A DNA stretch of 64,000 nt from Mycteria americana (taxonomy: Eukaryota; Chordata; Aves; Ciconiiformes; Ciconiidae): contig NC_134373.1 in the NCBI RefSeq assembly GCF_035582795.1, positions 12,918,001 through 12,982,000 on the forward strand. Direction: 5' to 3'. Numbering within the stretch: the stretch's first letter is position 1; each line of letters opens with the position of its first letter. The notes under the pieces are model-generated. The model worked only from the letters and a program-made list of their open reading frames with translations, was not told the origin of the DNA and did no database searches. Positions 56,801-64,000 of the stretch are shown in pieces. The translations under genes and the position numbers were made by a program.

Positions 56801-59800
56801 GTAAGGGCAAAAGCTTTATACTGCCACCATAAGAAAAGCATTCTCCATGAGGAGAAACCTTAATTCCACTGATTGGCTTTATGCCATTTTAATATTTGAC
56901 CCAATTAAAAAATCATATGCATCTGAGAACATTTATGTCACCATTCTGCATGTGTCTATTTTAATGTAAGAAAAAAGTTCTGTTTCTTTTTGAATAGAAG
57001 AACTGTTTTGATGTTGACACTGTAAAGACTGTGGTAAAATATCAGTCTATTGAATATTTAAGTAAATAATGCCTACATAACATTAAAACTATTTTTTTTT
57101 AATTTCTATAGCTTTATGAAAGTATCACTCTCAGACAACCCTACTAAGACACAACCATTCTTATACTTACAGTTATTTCCATTATCTAAGTAAAATTCTT
57201 CGTGGATTAATATCACCTGATATAGCAGTGTCTTTTTAGTAGCTGACTGTCTTTTCACCTCACTGGTAGTGTTCAAACCCTACATATGAATTAGATAGCT
57301 ACCTTCTGCTGGTAGATGTGCAAATCTCACCATTCATGCAAACATCCTCCATCAAGTTTAATGTTATCATTAAGTAGTATCCACTTTGATTAAAAACCAT
57401 GTGTTTAACACTTTTTACAAAATTATCATAGGAGGGACTCCTAACTCCCAATTTATTCAGTAAATCTCTAGTCAGGTCTGCAAATCCATGGACAATGTCA
57501 AAGGCATCCAAGAAAGGTAAGAAAAAAGTAAACCTATCATCAGTTAAGTCTGAATTCACTAACTGGTGCTTGCAATAGCAAAGCTCTGCAAAAGGAGAAA
57601 GCAAAAACCAGTGGCAAATACACCAGACAAGTGGCAAATAAGCCCCATCTTTCTTCTAGTCAGACAGAAGTTTCTTTTGGGACAAGGGTTAAAAGGAATT
57701 TAGGAACATAAAGAGATCTTCTTACCTAACATATCAAGAGGAATTGCTTTGATTAAAACAGACTGTTATAGGCATAATCTGGAGATATATTTAGCATTGC
57801 TACTTGACTACATTTCTGCCCTAGGGGAAGATAAAAATTCAAGATTTCACGTATGCAGCAAATAGCAAAAACCTCAATTCTCCATATCACACAAGCGTAC
57901 ATATAACTTTCTGCCTGCACTTAAAGACAAGTCCTTTGATAAAGCTAACAGAAGCATGTGCTTAAATAGTTTGATAATGATTTAAGTTATGAGAGATACC
58001 TTTATTTACAGTATATTACATGTGCTCAAATCTTCCAAGTCTATTTGCAAGTAAAAGGGATATTCCTTATCCAAGTTATGCACTGACTGCAACAGGATTA
58101 TTTGCATTAAGAGGAATGAAGAATTGCCTTTAGAGGCCTGGTACTGTACATTCACAAATGTTGCCTGTTGCATACTTTCCACTGTCATTAACTATTGGAG
58201 AATTTTACTGGAAGCTGAAGCCTTTAGAGGCCTGGTACTGTACATTCACAAATGTTGCCTGTTGCATACTTTCCACTGTCATTAACTATTGGAGAATTTT
58301 ACTGGAAGCTGAAGAATCTGTATCCACTGGAAGTCACACAGCTGAATCTCTCCCTTGTTTCATATAACCGTATTCCACTTGAATAATACCTTTTTAGATC
58401 AGCATCCCATAAACAAATGAACTAGCACAAAGTCCTGAGCTTTTGCAGTGCTCCACCTAAGCAAATATTGTTCTCTGACAAATAACTAATTTCAAGTTGA
58501 GGACCTATTTCCTTCCTATTTGTGTAATGTACCATGCAAGCAGTGGCTCAAACCACTTTTGGAAAAAAAAAAACCTACAGCAGAGGATGTGGTATAAATT
58601 CCTGAAACCCATGGTGCAAAGACACTGAGGCCAAATTCTGACCTCATTTTTGTGCACGCAGCAATCAAAGTTAATAAATGGGATGGCAGAAGTTAGTCTC
58701 ATGTTGAATACATTGTAGTACCCATGCACAAAGCCAGAATATTCTAAGAAAAAGAATGAGAGAGAAGGGAAATTGCGATACAAGCACTCACAAGCCAAAA
58801 TTTCATAATTTCACTGCCTGACAAACCTCAGACTGCAGAAATGGTTAGGGGGCTGAGCTTTGGTCCATTTTTTTAAGCAAGAAAATCCCCTTCTATTCCA
58901 CTTCCTGGGCCACTGTGTGTTCTTTTAAATCCCAAATAGATTTCCCAATTTATATTGATTTATACCAGACAGCATAGAGCTTCCTTAAGCCACAAGTTTT
59001 TCTTGTACACTTAGACAAACTGCAAAGCACAGAAACTTTGCTTGTCATTTAACTATGTTCCATGAGCAGCAGAACTACCAAAGCTTTTTTATGGACTCAT
59101 GTTCTTTGTTCTTAACTTTTCTATTAAAGTAATTCCAGCCCTTCCTGCCCACCATATCCTCTGTGAACCAGACCAGGACAGAGACAGCACATGCCAGCTC
59201 CAGCATACAGAGCCAACACATACTGAATTTTCAGCCTATTGCTTTCAAACATGCTGTACAAAGGCTGAATTCTCCCCAACTTTCCTTCAGTAGGGGCATT
59301 CGTTTGAGTCATCCTCATCTATTCATTCAGCAGTTTTCCCCAGTACTCCCAGATTATTTGCTCTGCAACTCCTACTCCTCATTTAAAGTGGCCAATAGGG
59401 ACATTGGAAAGGACTGACAGGTAGACAGACTGCATGATTAAACAAAACCAATTTCCACATAAAAACAGCACAAGAGAAAAAGGTGTTTTAAACAGTAGCA
59501 GTAGTTCTTAATTCTTTTACACCCTTATTTTTTCAGCAAGGAAAAAAACAGAAATGAGATCACATATCCTGTTATTTTAGTAGCTTCTCCACACAGCTGA
59601 CAGAAAAAGAACATGGATTTATTTTTCATGCTGAAAAGCTTTTATTCTCACTTTCATACAACTCAGTAAATTGCCGAGAGAGTAATTTATTCCACCCTGT
59701 GCTCTCCTGAATATCCATACACACACAAAAGATGGATGTTGGCAGGCAGAGCTGTCAGTAGGAATTTCAGCAGAAGTAAATTGTTTAGTACTTATAATGG

Positions 59801-62800
59801 AGCATAATAGCTGTAATTTCATTTGAACTGTTGCCACTAATAAGCTAATAAAACTGTGAGTCAAGACCTAGCCATTCATCACTGTGTAGCCGCTGGGAAA
59901 TTCTCTGTGCACACTTCACCACAGAGACAGGTAACTCAATCCTTTAAGTGTTAGTATACCTGAAAGAATGATGAGCCAGGCCTGGCACATTTTCTCAATA
60001 GTGAAAGACACAGCTGCAGATCAACTGCAAAGGAGTTTCCTATCAGTATTTAACAGGTGTTTTCACAGCTATTCCAATCCTCTGCCAAAATGCAAACTAG
60101 CAATTTGAATGCATATGCAGCTGAAAAATGTTTAAAAGGAAATTCACATATAAAATATAATACAGATATGCAAATATGTATATATGGACATGGCACATTA
60201 GTTGGGCAGGAAGCATGTTTTTCTGAAGATCTCTGAAGTACCATGAAATATTACAGCTGCTACATATGAACAGATAGAAATTAATATATATTAGATAGTT
60301 GGCTAAAGATATTATTGTCACATCACCAGATAGTTGTTCTTCACCTAGAATTTTGGTGGAGTATCTATCAAAATGCTTTAATTTAAATGGTACGATTAAA
60401 ACAAAATACAACATATTTTCTTGGTCTGAGAAAATACATACAACCAGAATTATATTACATTGTGTTGTTTGCATATGCTCTGAATGAAAGCACAGGATTA
60501 GTATACAAGCTATAAAGGCAATAAAACATAGCCGGTTACAGAAAAACTGCTTTGACTGTAATAAAGATTACTTTTGCAGCAGTACCCTTTCTACTTAGAA
60601 ACTGCAGGTATAGTTGCCTCTGATAGGTGAAACTAATTAACCACTCCACAGGCAGCCACAAAGGTCTGTATGGGAGCTCAGAGAGACTGAAAAGGTGAAT
60701 AAGCCATTAGTTTTCTCCAAAGGAATTAATTTTGATATACATGTCTTTCATCACTGCTAATCAACCACAATACACATCCTTTCTGCCAAACTCCCTGAGA
60801 TATATGGGTAGACATCTGCAGAGTCATGAAAAAACACTATGCACTTTACCTCCCTGCCCAACCTATAGCAGGCAGCAAAAGTGAGCAGTGAACTGCACAG
60901 TGCAGGCACATACAACAGGCTAGCAACTCAGTGGTTGGCTCATGACTGCTTCAGTATATGAAAACAGTGAGGGCTGCTGTAGTGAAAGACCACCAGATGT
61001 GGTAAGAAGAAGAGAATGTAAAAAGAAAAGGTCTTTCCTTCTACAATGATAGAGAGCATAGCAAGCAAAAACTTGTAAAGAATAAGAAAATAGAATAATG
61101 GAGGAATGAGGCATCACAGAGAACAGGACAAACGTGAAGGCTGACAAAGGCCCTCACAATGCAGTATTTCATGCCTATATTGGGTGATATTTGTAAGGAT
61201 TGATTCACTCAAGTTTATTGAACCTGCTTACATATTGCAATAGCCACATGACAAAGATTAGAAGCAAACTCAGAGCAATCACTACCATTAAAACTTATAC
61301 TATGCTGTGGAAGATTTCTTGCATGTTCTTGAAAGTAGGAATAGGTTGGTGCTTTCTGTTTTAAGTGGGAACAACATGTTATGGATACCATTATTTCCCA
61401 TAACCGAAAGAGAACCCATTTCATTATTTTGGTAATTGTGCATATCTGAATTTTGGCTAAGATACAGACTAATTTTCATGCTCTCCCATGTAGCGTTTGG
61501 GATTAAGATGAAAGCCTGTATACCACCTTATATATTAGCTTTAATTATCTGTTAACAGTTGCATCATGAACATACTGTATAAGGATTTCTGGGCAGAAGT
61601 ACCAGCATCACCTTTGGTTACCATAAATAACTGTCACTAGAATGTTAATAACATCTGTAAACCCTTCTGGACAAGCTAATCTCTCATCTGGAGAAACCAG
61701 AAGAGGGCATATAGGCAACAAGAGGATAAGAGCACAGATTTTTTTTCATGCTACTGATAGTAATTATTCACATTTCTCATAAATAATTACTAAAATGGAA
61801 ACTTTCATTCTCCTAGCCACTTCTTTTAGATGGATCCTTGCTAGTTCATCAGATACCATTAATCATAACAGAGGTCTGCCTGTATAAGCAAACCTTCGTA
61901 ATAAAGGTCCAAGTAACTAGATTTTCAGAGCACAGACATTATATTGTTTCTATATTTTTGTGGGCAATTTTTAAAAAATATCTGCTTCATATGAGAAAAG
62001 CAGACCACTTGTGTTTTTTCTTATGCTTACACATTTAGCAGGTCTTACCTAGTATTTCCTTAGCACAGTACCTAATAGGGAAGAGAAGCAACAAGGTTTC
62101 ATTAGCCCTTCTAATTAAAAGTTTTAGTGTCAGCATGGACCAGAACTGCTCACAATTGGCCTTAGGAAAATCTGTCTGCATGAACTAAAATAAACATTGG
62201 TATGGAGGGAGCTAGGATTTCTTCCTTAATAATTTTGCTTCATTAGCAGAGGCATTGTGAAAGTTTCCACAAAGATTTTAGCCTTAGGGCATGCTCACAG
62301 AGAAAAATCTAGAAAACCTGCTACAGCTATACCCCCAAAACTCAAACCAGAAGGAGAATGAGGATTTTCTTGGGGAGATTCCAAAGTGAACACCTGAATA
62401 TTTCTAGCTGGCCCCGGGCACAATAAGTTGCACTCCCAACAAATGCAGGTGCCTCACAAGACTTTTAGGAACCTTGACCCTAACTTTTTTCCTAAATGAA
62501 TCTTCCTTCCATACAGAGCCCCACTAACTCCAGTGCAGCCCCACTTTCCTGCAGACAATGCCACATGACAGCTTGTGCGGAAGCAAGGGTGAAATAGGGT
62601 CCCACACTTGCAAGCATTTACTTGATGTCTTTAGTATCTAACTTTACTACTGCTCCTCCAGACAGTCAAGCTAAGCATCTTTCTGAGTATGTGACAGACA
62701 GATTTGGACCTTCATAGTTTGATTTCTAATACATACAGGTGGCATGTTAAATAGCTCAATCAAATATTTTCAGAAAATCAAACTACTGGTTTATGTGCCT

Positions 62801-63801
62801 AACTTTAGGAGCTAATTCATGCATCCATTTTTACCTTTTTTCAAACATAGCCTGAAATTTCATCAGAAAGTGCTTTAAGTTCTTATACCTGACTTATCCT
62901 GTGGCTCTTCAAAGTGGGTATTTGGAGTCTGTTATCCTGGTGGCTGTGTGAAAAGATTAAACATTGAGACTTCCTAGATGATTTTGCCACAGGAAAATGA
63001 TAAATATGCAATATAAGCGATAAATATACAGGACACAACATGCAATGTGCCCTTGTGGCAAAGACGGCCAAGAGCGTCCTGGGCTGTGTTAGAAAAAGCT
63101 TCACCAGCAGCTCAAGGGAGGTGGTGCTTCACCTCTACTCAGATGTAGCATCACCAGTGCTGCAGTGCCATGTCCAGTTCTGTACTTTCCAGTACAAGAG
63201 AGATATGGCCATACTGGAGCAAGCCCAGTGAAAAGCTGGCAACACAATTAAGTGGCAGGAGCATCTGTTATACAAGGAGAGGTTGAAAGCTGGTACTGTT
63301 TAGTCCAGACAAGAGAAAGCTCAGGGGGATGTTATCAATGTGTATAAACACCTGATGAGGTGAGTAAAGACAACAGAGCCAGACTCTGCTCAGTGGTGTC
63401 CGGTGACAGGACGTGAAGCAATGGGCACATCACTCGGCCACCTGTGAGGGTGGTCAAGTACTGGAACAGGATATTCAGAAGCCCAGCTAGACATGGTCCT
63501 GAGCAACCTGCTCTAGCTGACCCTGTTTTGAACAGATGGGTTGGTCTAGGCCATCTCCAGCCTCAGCCACTCCATGGTTCTAAATTGCTCAGAGCTTTAA
63601 AATCCTAGGAGCACAGGCAGGAATTCACAGAGGAATTCCAGTTCCAAAGATAGACTTTGGAACTGACCACTAGCTCTGCTGTAAAGGCATTAGAAAAACT
63701 GCCCATATTAATCAGCTGCCAAACAAAAGAAAGCATTGCTGAAATGCACCTCTAATACCAGGCTCCCAGAACATAAAAGCGATTATAATCAGACAGATGT
63801 T
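35688..63801 (-). CDS. 3' part of an unrecognised multi-exon protein gene (about 455 C-terminal residues)
   Basis: This is the overall span of a minus-strand gene whose 5' part lies beyond the right edge. Fifteen proposed coding exons, listed separately, were linked because each has an AG acceptor and a GT donor and because every exon-exon phase agrees (total 1,370 bases: two bases completing a codon plus 456 codons including the TAG stop). The phases used at successive junctions are 2, 2, 1, 0, 1, 2, 1, 1, 1, 0, 0, 0, 1, 0. The predicted chain is rich in Leu, Phe and Cys, mostly helical in character, with no signal peptide, zinc-finger, kinase or obvious repeat motif visible. I do not recognise the family and assign no function. 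Weakest points are the exon 6/7 junction, the exon 8 donor, and exons 12 and 13. The coherent frame over 28 kb makes a real gene likely; homology is untested. Confidence 0.75.
35874..39086 (-). other. Last intron of the gene
   Basis: About 3.2 kb between exon 14 and the terminal exon. A strong gtgagc donor near 35956 was noted, but the open frame beside it needs a different incoming phase. No included exon is supported. Confidence 0.5.
37622..37709. repeat. Interrupted (CA)n/(TA)n microsatellite
   Basis: Several short ACACAC and ATATAT runs alternate over about 90 bases, within the last intron of the gene. Confidence 0.8.
39087..39205 (-). CDS. Exon 14 in window (119 bases)
   Basis: After the acceptor tgatgataaaacag the frame is open for 39 codons, beginning LMLLLRRHLLDKSPQNEF and closing with LKLQVLNFGM at the strong donor ATG followed by gtaagt. 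It ends on a codon boundary, matching the terminal exon. An internal gtaagt after an ORF codon for Ser is a possible alternative donor. Confidence 0.7.
40877..40907 (-). CDS. Possible exon 13, 31-base microexon
   Basis: The donor (CATG then gtgagt) is strong and the acceptor (ccgaattgaaacag) is moderate. The exon reads TTALVCWIVH plus one base. Exon 11 ends on a codon boundary while exon 14 needs one leftover base, so at least one exon with a remainder of one must lie between them. This exon supplies that remainder. Confidence 0.5.
41109..41138 (-). CDS. Possible exon 12, 30-base microexon
   Basis: A good acceptor (tttgtgttctgtgtttcag) and a moderate donor (gtaaac) flank ten codons reading RAESNSAFAE, in phase on both sides. 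Because its length is a multiple of three, the gene stays in frame with or without it. It may therefore be optional, or a chance match. Confidence 0.4.
42954..43067 (-). CDS. Exon 11 in window (114 bases, 38 codons)
   Basis: The acceptor tttgctcttgttgcag is one of the best in the window, and the donor is AGG followed by gtaagt. The in-phase translation begins KIVYHVALQAMLQHCGRNNG and is open to the end. An alternative donor (gtgagg) lies six bases upstream and would remove two codons. A second frame is also nearly open but does not fit exon 10. Confidence 0.75.
43068..45107 (-). other. Intron between exons 10 and 11
   Basis: About 2.0 kb, A+T-rich. The 131-codon minus-strand frame at 43266-43661 has no matching splice sites and is taken as chance. 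Confidence 0.5.
45108..45148 (-). CDS. Exon 10 in window (41 bases)
   Basis: The exon has the acceptor agttttataacag and the donor gtaagc. It completes a Ser codon from exon 9 and reads YFIFTEKDSLKFV, ending on a codon boundary that matches exon 11. Both flanking phases agree although the exon was found independently by its splice sites. Confidence 0.65.
45149..48907 (-). other. Intron between exons 9 and 10
   Basis: About 3.8 kb. It contains a plus-strand exon-like segment at 46712-46913, reported as a finding, and a possible old repeat at 47330. No further minus-strand exon fits the phase. Confidence 0.5.
47330..47392 (+). repeat. Possible ancient sauropsid-type repeat fragment
   Basis: The phrase ctactggaatcagtggcaaa with tacctgcaaattcaatgag resembles the same old repeat family. 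It lies in the intron between exons 9 and 10. Confidence 0.25.
48908..48991 (-). CDS. Exon 9 in window (84 bases, or 81)
   Basis: A pyrimidine-containing acceptor (gtctgtcctcaatcag, with a second cag three bases on) and an excellent donor (GACT then gtaagta) flank an open frame reading VACFEELAHDHGKKTAGMA and then LVGITPED. The two acceptors differ by one codon, a NAGNAG arrangement. The exon leaves one base of a codon, as exon 10 needs. The intron from exon 8 is only about 110 bases. Confidence 0.75.
49102..49269 (-). CDS. Exon 8 in window (about 168 bases)
   Basis: The acceptor is ctaatgattgtag. The two opening bases complete a Cys codon with the single base left by exon 7 across an intron of about 7.9 kb, which is good evidence for the join. 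The exon encodes IGASSYVMRCSVTMD and then a region ending WMVAFPHNVKIELT, open in frame. The 3' end is uncertain: gt dinucleotides at 49104 and 49101 both give the phase exon 9 needs, but both are weak donors. In-frame reading continues to a TGA at about 49061-49063, so this could instead be a terminal exon of a shorter isoform. Confidence 0.7.
52785..53540 (-). mobile_element. CR1 LINE, truncated copy inside the gene
   Basis: Antisense CR1 starting at agaatcacagaatggctaag and ggttggaaggggcctccag. On the minus strand it carries the end of the ORF2 product (LVDTKLTMSQQC, REVVL) with frame breaks, then the 3' UTR. It lies in the intron between exons 7 and 8 in the same orientation as the gene. 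Confidence 0.9.
55510..55590 (+). repeat. Diverged ancient sauropsid-type repeat
   Basis: The core ctgaactcagtgggagttac followed by ctgacttcacattaggct resembles the same attgacttcaatgggag family. It lies in the intron between exons 7 and 8. Confidence 0.3.
57171..57262 (-). CDS. Exon 7 in window (92 bases, or 72 with the alternative acceptor)
   Basis: The exon ends with a near-perfect donor (AACT followed by gtaagta) and encodes KKTLLYQVILIHEEFYLDNG in the phase that joins exon 8. Its 5' end is not settled. Starting at 57262 (acceptor actaccag) keeps exon 6 full length but implies an intron of only 40 bases. Starting at 57242 (acceptor gacagtcag) pairs with the upstream gtgaga donor and gives an 88-base intron. 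An in-frame TAG lies just upstream, so direct read-through from exon 6 is not possible. Confidence 0.6.
57303..57585 (-). CDS. Exon 6 in window, the largest coding exon (about 283 bases)
   Basis: A very good acceptor (tttctccttttgcag) opens about 94 residues without a stop. The stretch begins LCYCKHQLVNSDLTDD, contains the aromatic run FTFFLPFLDAFDIVHGFADL, and continues through KHMVFNQSGYYLMITLNLMED. Composition is typical of a globular, mostly helical domain. The 3' end is uncertain: the donor may be gtagct at 57302 (used here) or gtgaga at 57330. Each would pair with a different start of exon 7. This is the best single piece of protein evidence in the window. Confidence 0.8.
57726..57762 (-). 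CDS. Exon 5 in window (37 bases)
   Basis: A short exon reading SVLIKAIPLDML, bounded by the acceptor cctataacag and the strong donor gtaaga. There is an in-frame TAA just upstream of the acceptor, so the exon cannot be longer in this frame. It leaves one base of a codon that exon 6 completes. The intron to exon 6 is only about 140 bases. Confidence 0.65.
58127..58314. repeat. Perfect 94-base tandem duplication
   Basis: The units 58127-58220 and 58221-58314 are identical over all 94 positions and directly abut. They lie in the intron between exons 4 and 5. No longer array is present. The identity implies a very recent duplication, active homogenisation, or an assembly artefact. Confidence 0.95.
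59960..60024 (-). CDS. Exon 4 in window (65 bases)
   Basis: The acceptor actcctttgcag is good and the donor is CAG followed by gtatac. The frame is open throughout in the phase set by exon 3, encoding a leucine- and cysteine-rich helix-like stretch (LQLCLSLLRKC) followed by ARPGSSFFQ. It ends on a codon boundary, as exon 5 requires. Confidence 0.65.
60025..62048 (-). other. Intron between exons 3 and 4
   Basis: About 2.0 kb with no repeat or exon that I can support. A 13-base segment near 60850 with splice-like ends was not accepted. Confidence 0.5.
62049..62071 (-). CDS. Exon 3 in window, 23-base microexon
   Basis: A strong acceptor (pyrimidine tract ttctcttccctattag) and a strong donor (CTAG then gtaaga) bracket only 23 bases, reading YCAKEIL plus the first base of the next codon. 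The incoming and outgoing phases match exons 2 and 4. Its small size hides it from any ORF search. Confidence 0.6.
62835..62888 (-). CDS. Exon 2 in window (54 bases)
   Basis: The exon reads YKNLKHFLMKFQAMFEK and ends on two bases of an Arg codon completed by exon 3. The acceptor (ataagtcag) has a poor pyrimidine tract. An alternative acceptor nearer the 3' end (aaatttcag) would leave only 17 bases. The longer form is preferred because it alone joins in phase to exon 1. The donor is gtaaaa. Confidence 0.55.
63036..63592 (+). mobile_element. CR1 LINE, truncated copy antisense to the gene
   Basis: Sense-strand CR1 with the ORF2 C-terminus (MQCALVAKTAKSVLGCVRK, REVVLHLYS, FQYKRDMAILEQ) and a broken frame after it, followed by the 3' UTR (gacatggtcctgagcaacct, gggttggtctaggccatctc). 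It sits in the intron between exons 1 and 2, about 150 bases upstream of the exon 2 acceptor. Confidence 0.9.
63759..63801 (-). CDS. Exon 1 in window (43 bases) of the unrecognised gene
   Basis: The exon follows an acceptor with a moderate pyrimidine stretch (ending ctgtctcag) and is followed by the donor gtatta, which is weak. It starts with two bases completing a codon, then reads HLSDYNRFYVLGA, and ends with two bases of a Trp codon that exon 2 completes. The preceding exon lies outside the window. Another reading would be chance, but the outgoing phase fits exon 2 exactly. Confidence 0.55.
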
Positions 63802-64000
63802 CTGAGACAGATTTTTCAAACCACACTGCACAGCACCATCTTCTGGTGAGCAAAAAGTTGGATTTTTTTTTTTCAGGCTTTAAGAAAAAAGCTCTAACCA
63901 TATCAAAGATAATTTTCATACAAGAAATGGTAATGTTAAGTTTAAAAATAAGCAATTTAAAATAACATCTATAAAACACAGAAGTGAAAAAATTTTTATT

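Larger units (their letters stand above)
49270..57170 (-). other. Large intron between exons 7 and 8
   Basis: About 7.9 kb without a supported in-phase exon. It contains one CR1 fragment (listed separately). Two splice-like sites near 56065 and 50571 were examined and do not fit the phase. The rest is A+T-rich with no feature I can support. Confidence 0.55.

Noticed and set aside
58158..58367. 69-codon plus-strand frame with an internal protein repeat
   Set aside because: The repeat is just the 94-base tandem DNA duplication read in a chance open frame.

Overview
The window looks like a stretch of A+T-rich vertebrate, most likely avian, chromosome. Every interspersed repeat I can name is a chicken-repeat-1 (CR1) LINE fragment or a faded sauropsid-type repeat. 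There is no Alu, L1 or mammalian B-element sequence, no bacterial-style dense coding, and open frames are short. Assignment to birds rather than turtle or crocodile is inference from the CR1 type and the short introns.

The main content is the 3' half of one multi-exon protein gene on the minus strand. I assembled it by hand from splice sites and reading phase. It enters the window above 63.8 kb and ends with a TAG stop at 35688-35690. I count up to 15 coding exons (63801, 62888, 62071, 60024, 57762, 57585, 57262, 49269, 48991, 45148, 43067, 41138, 40907, 39205 and 35873 are their 5' ends). They keep one phase throughout and give about 455 C-terminal residues. Several exons are very short (23, 30, 31, 37, 41 and 43 bases), which is why frame tracks miss most of the gene. 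The product is leucine-rich and looks helical. It has no signal peptide or motif I recognise, and I could not name the family.

Layout by region. 1-35.3 kb appears intergenic: CR1 tails at 5.4, 9.9 and 25.8 kb, a longer CR1 piece with the reverse transcriptase FADD motif at 30.0-31.0 kb, old sauropsid-type repeats, simple repeats and a few perfect hairpins. 35.3-39.2 kb holds the likely 3' UTR, the terminal exon and the last intron. 39.0-49.3 kb holds seven exons. 49.3-57.2 kb is one large intron carrying a same-strand CR1. 57.2-63.8 kb holds seven exons, a perfect 94-base tandem duplication (58.1-58.3 kb) and an antisense CR1 (63.0-63.6 kb). No tRNA, rRNA, CRISPR array or other RNA gene was seen.
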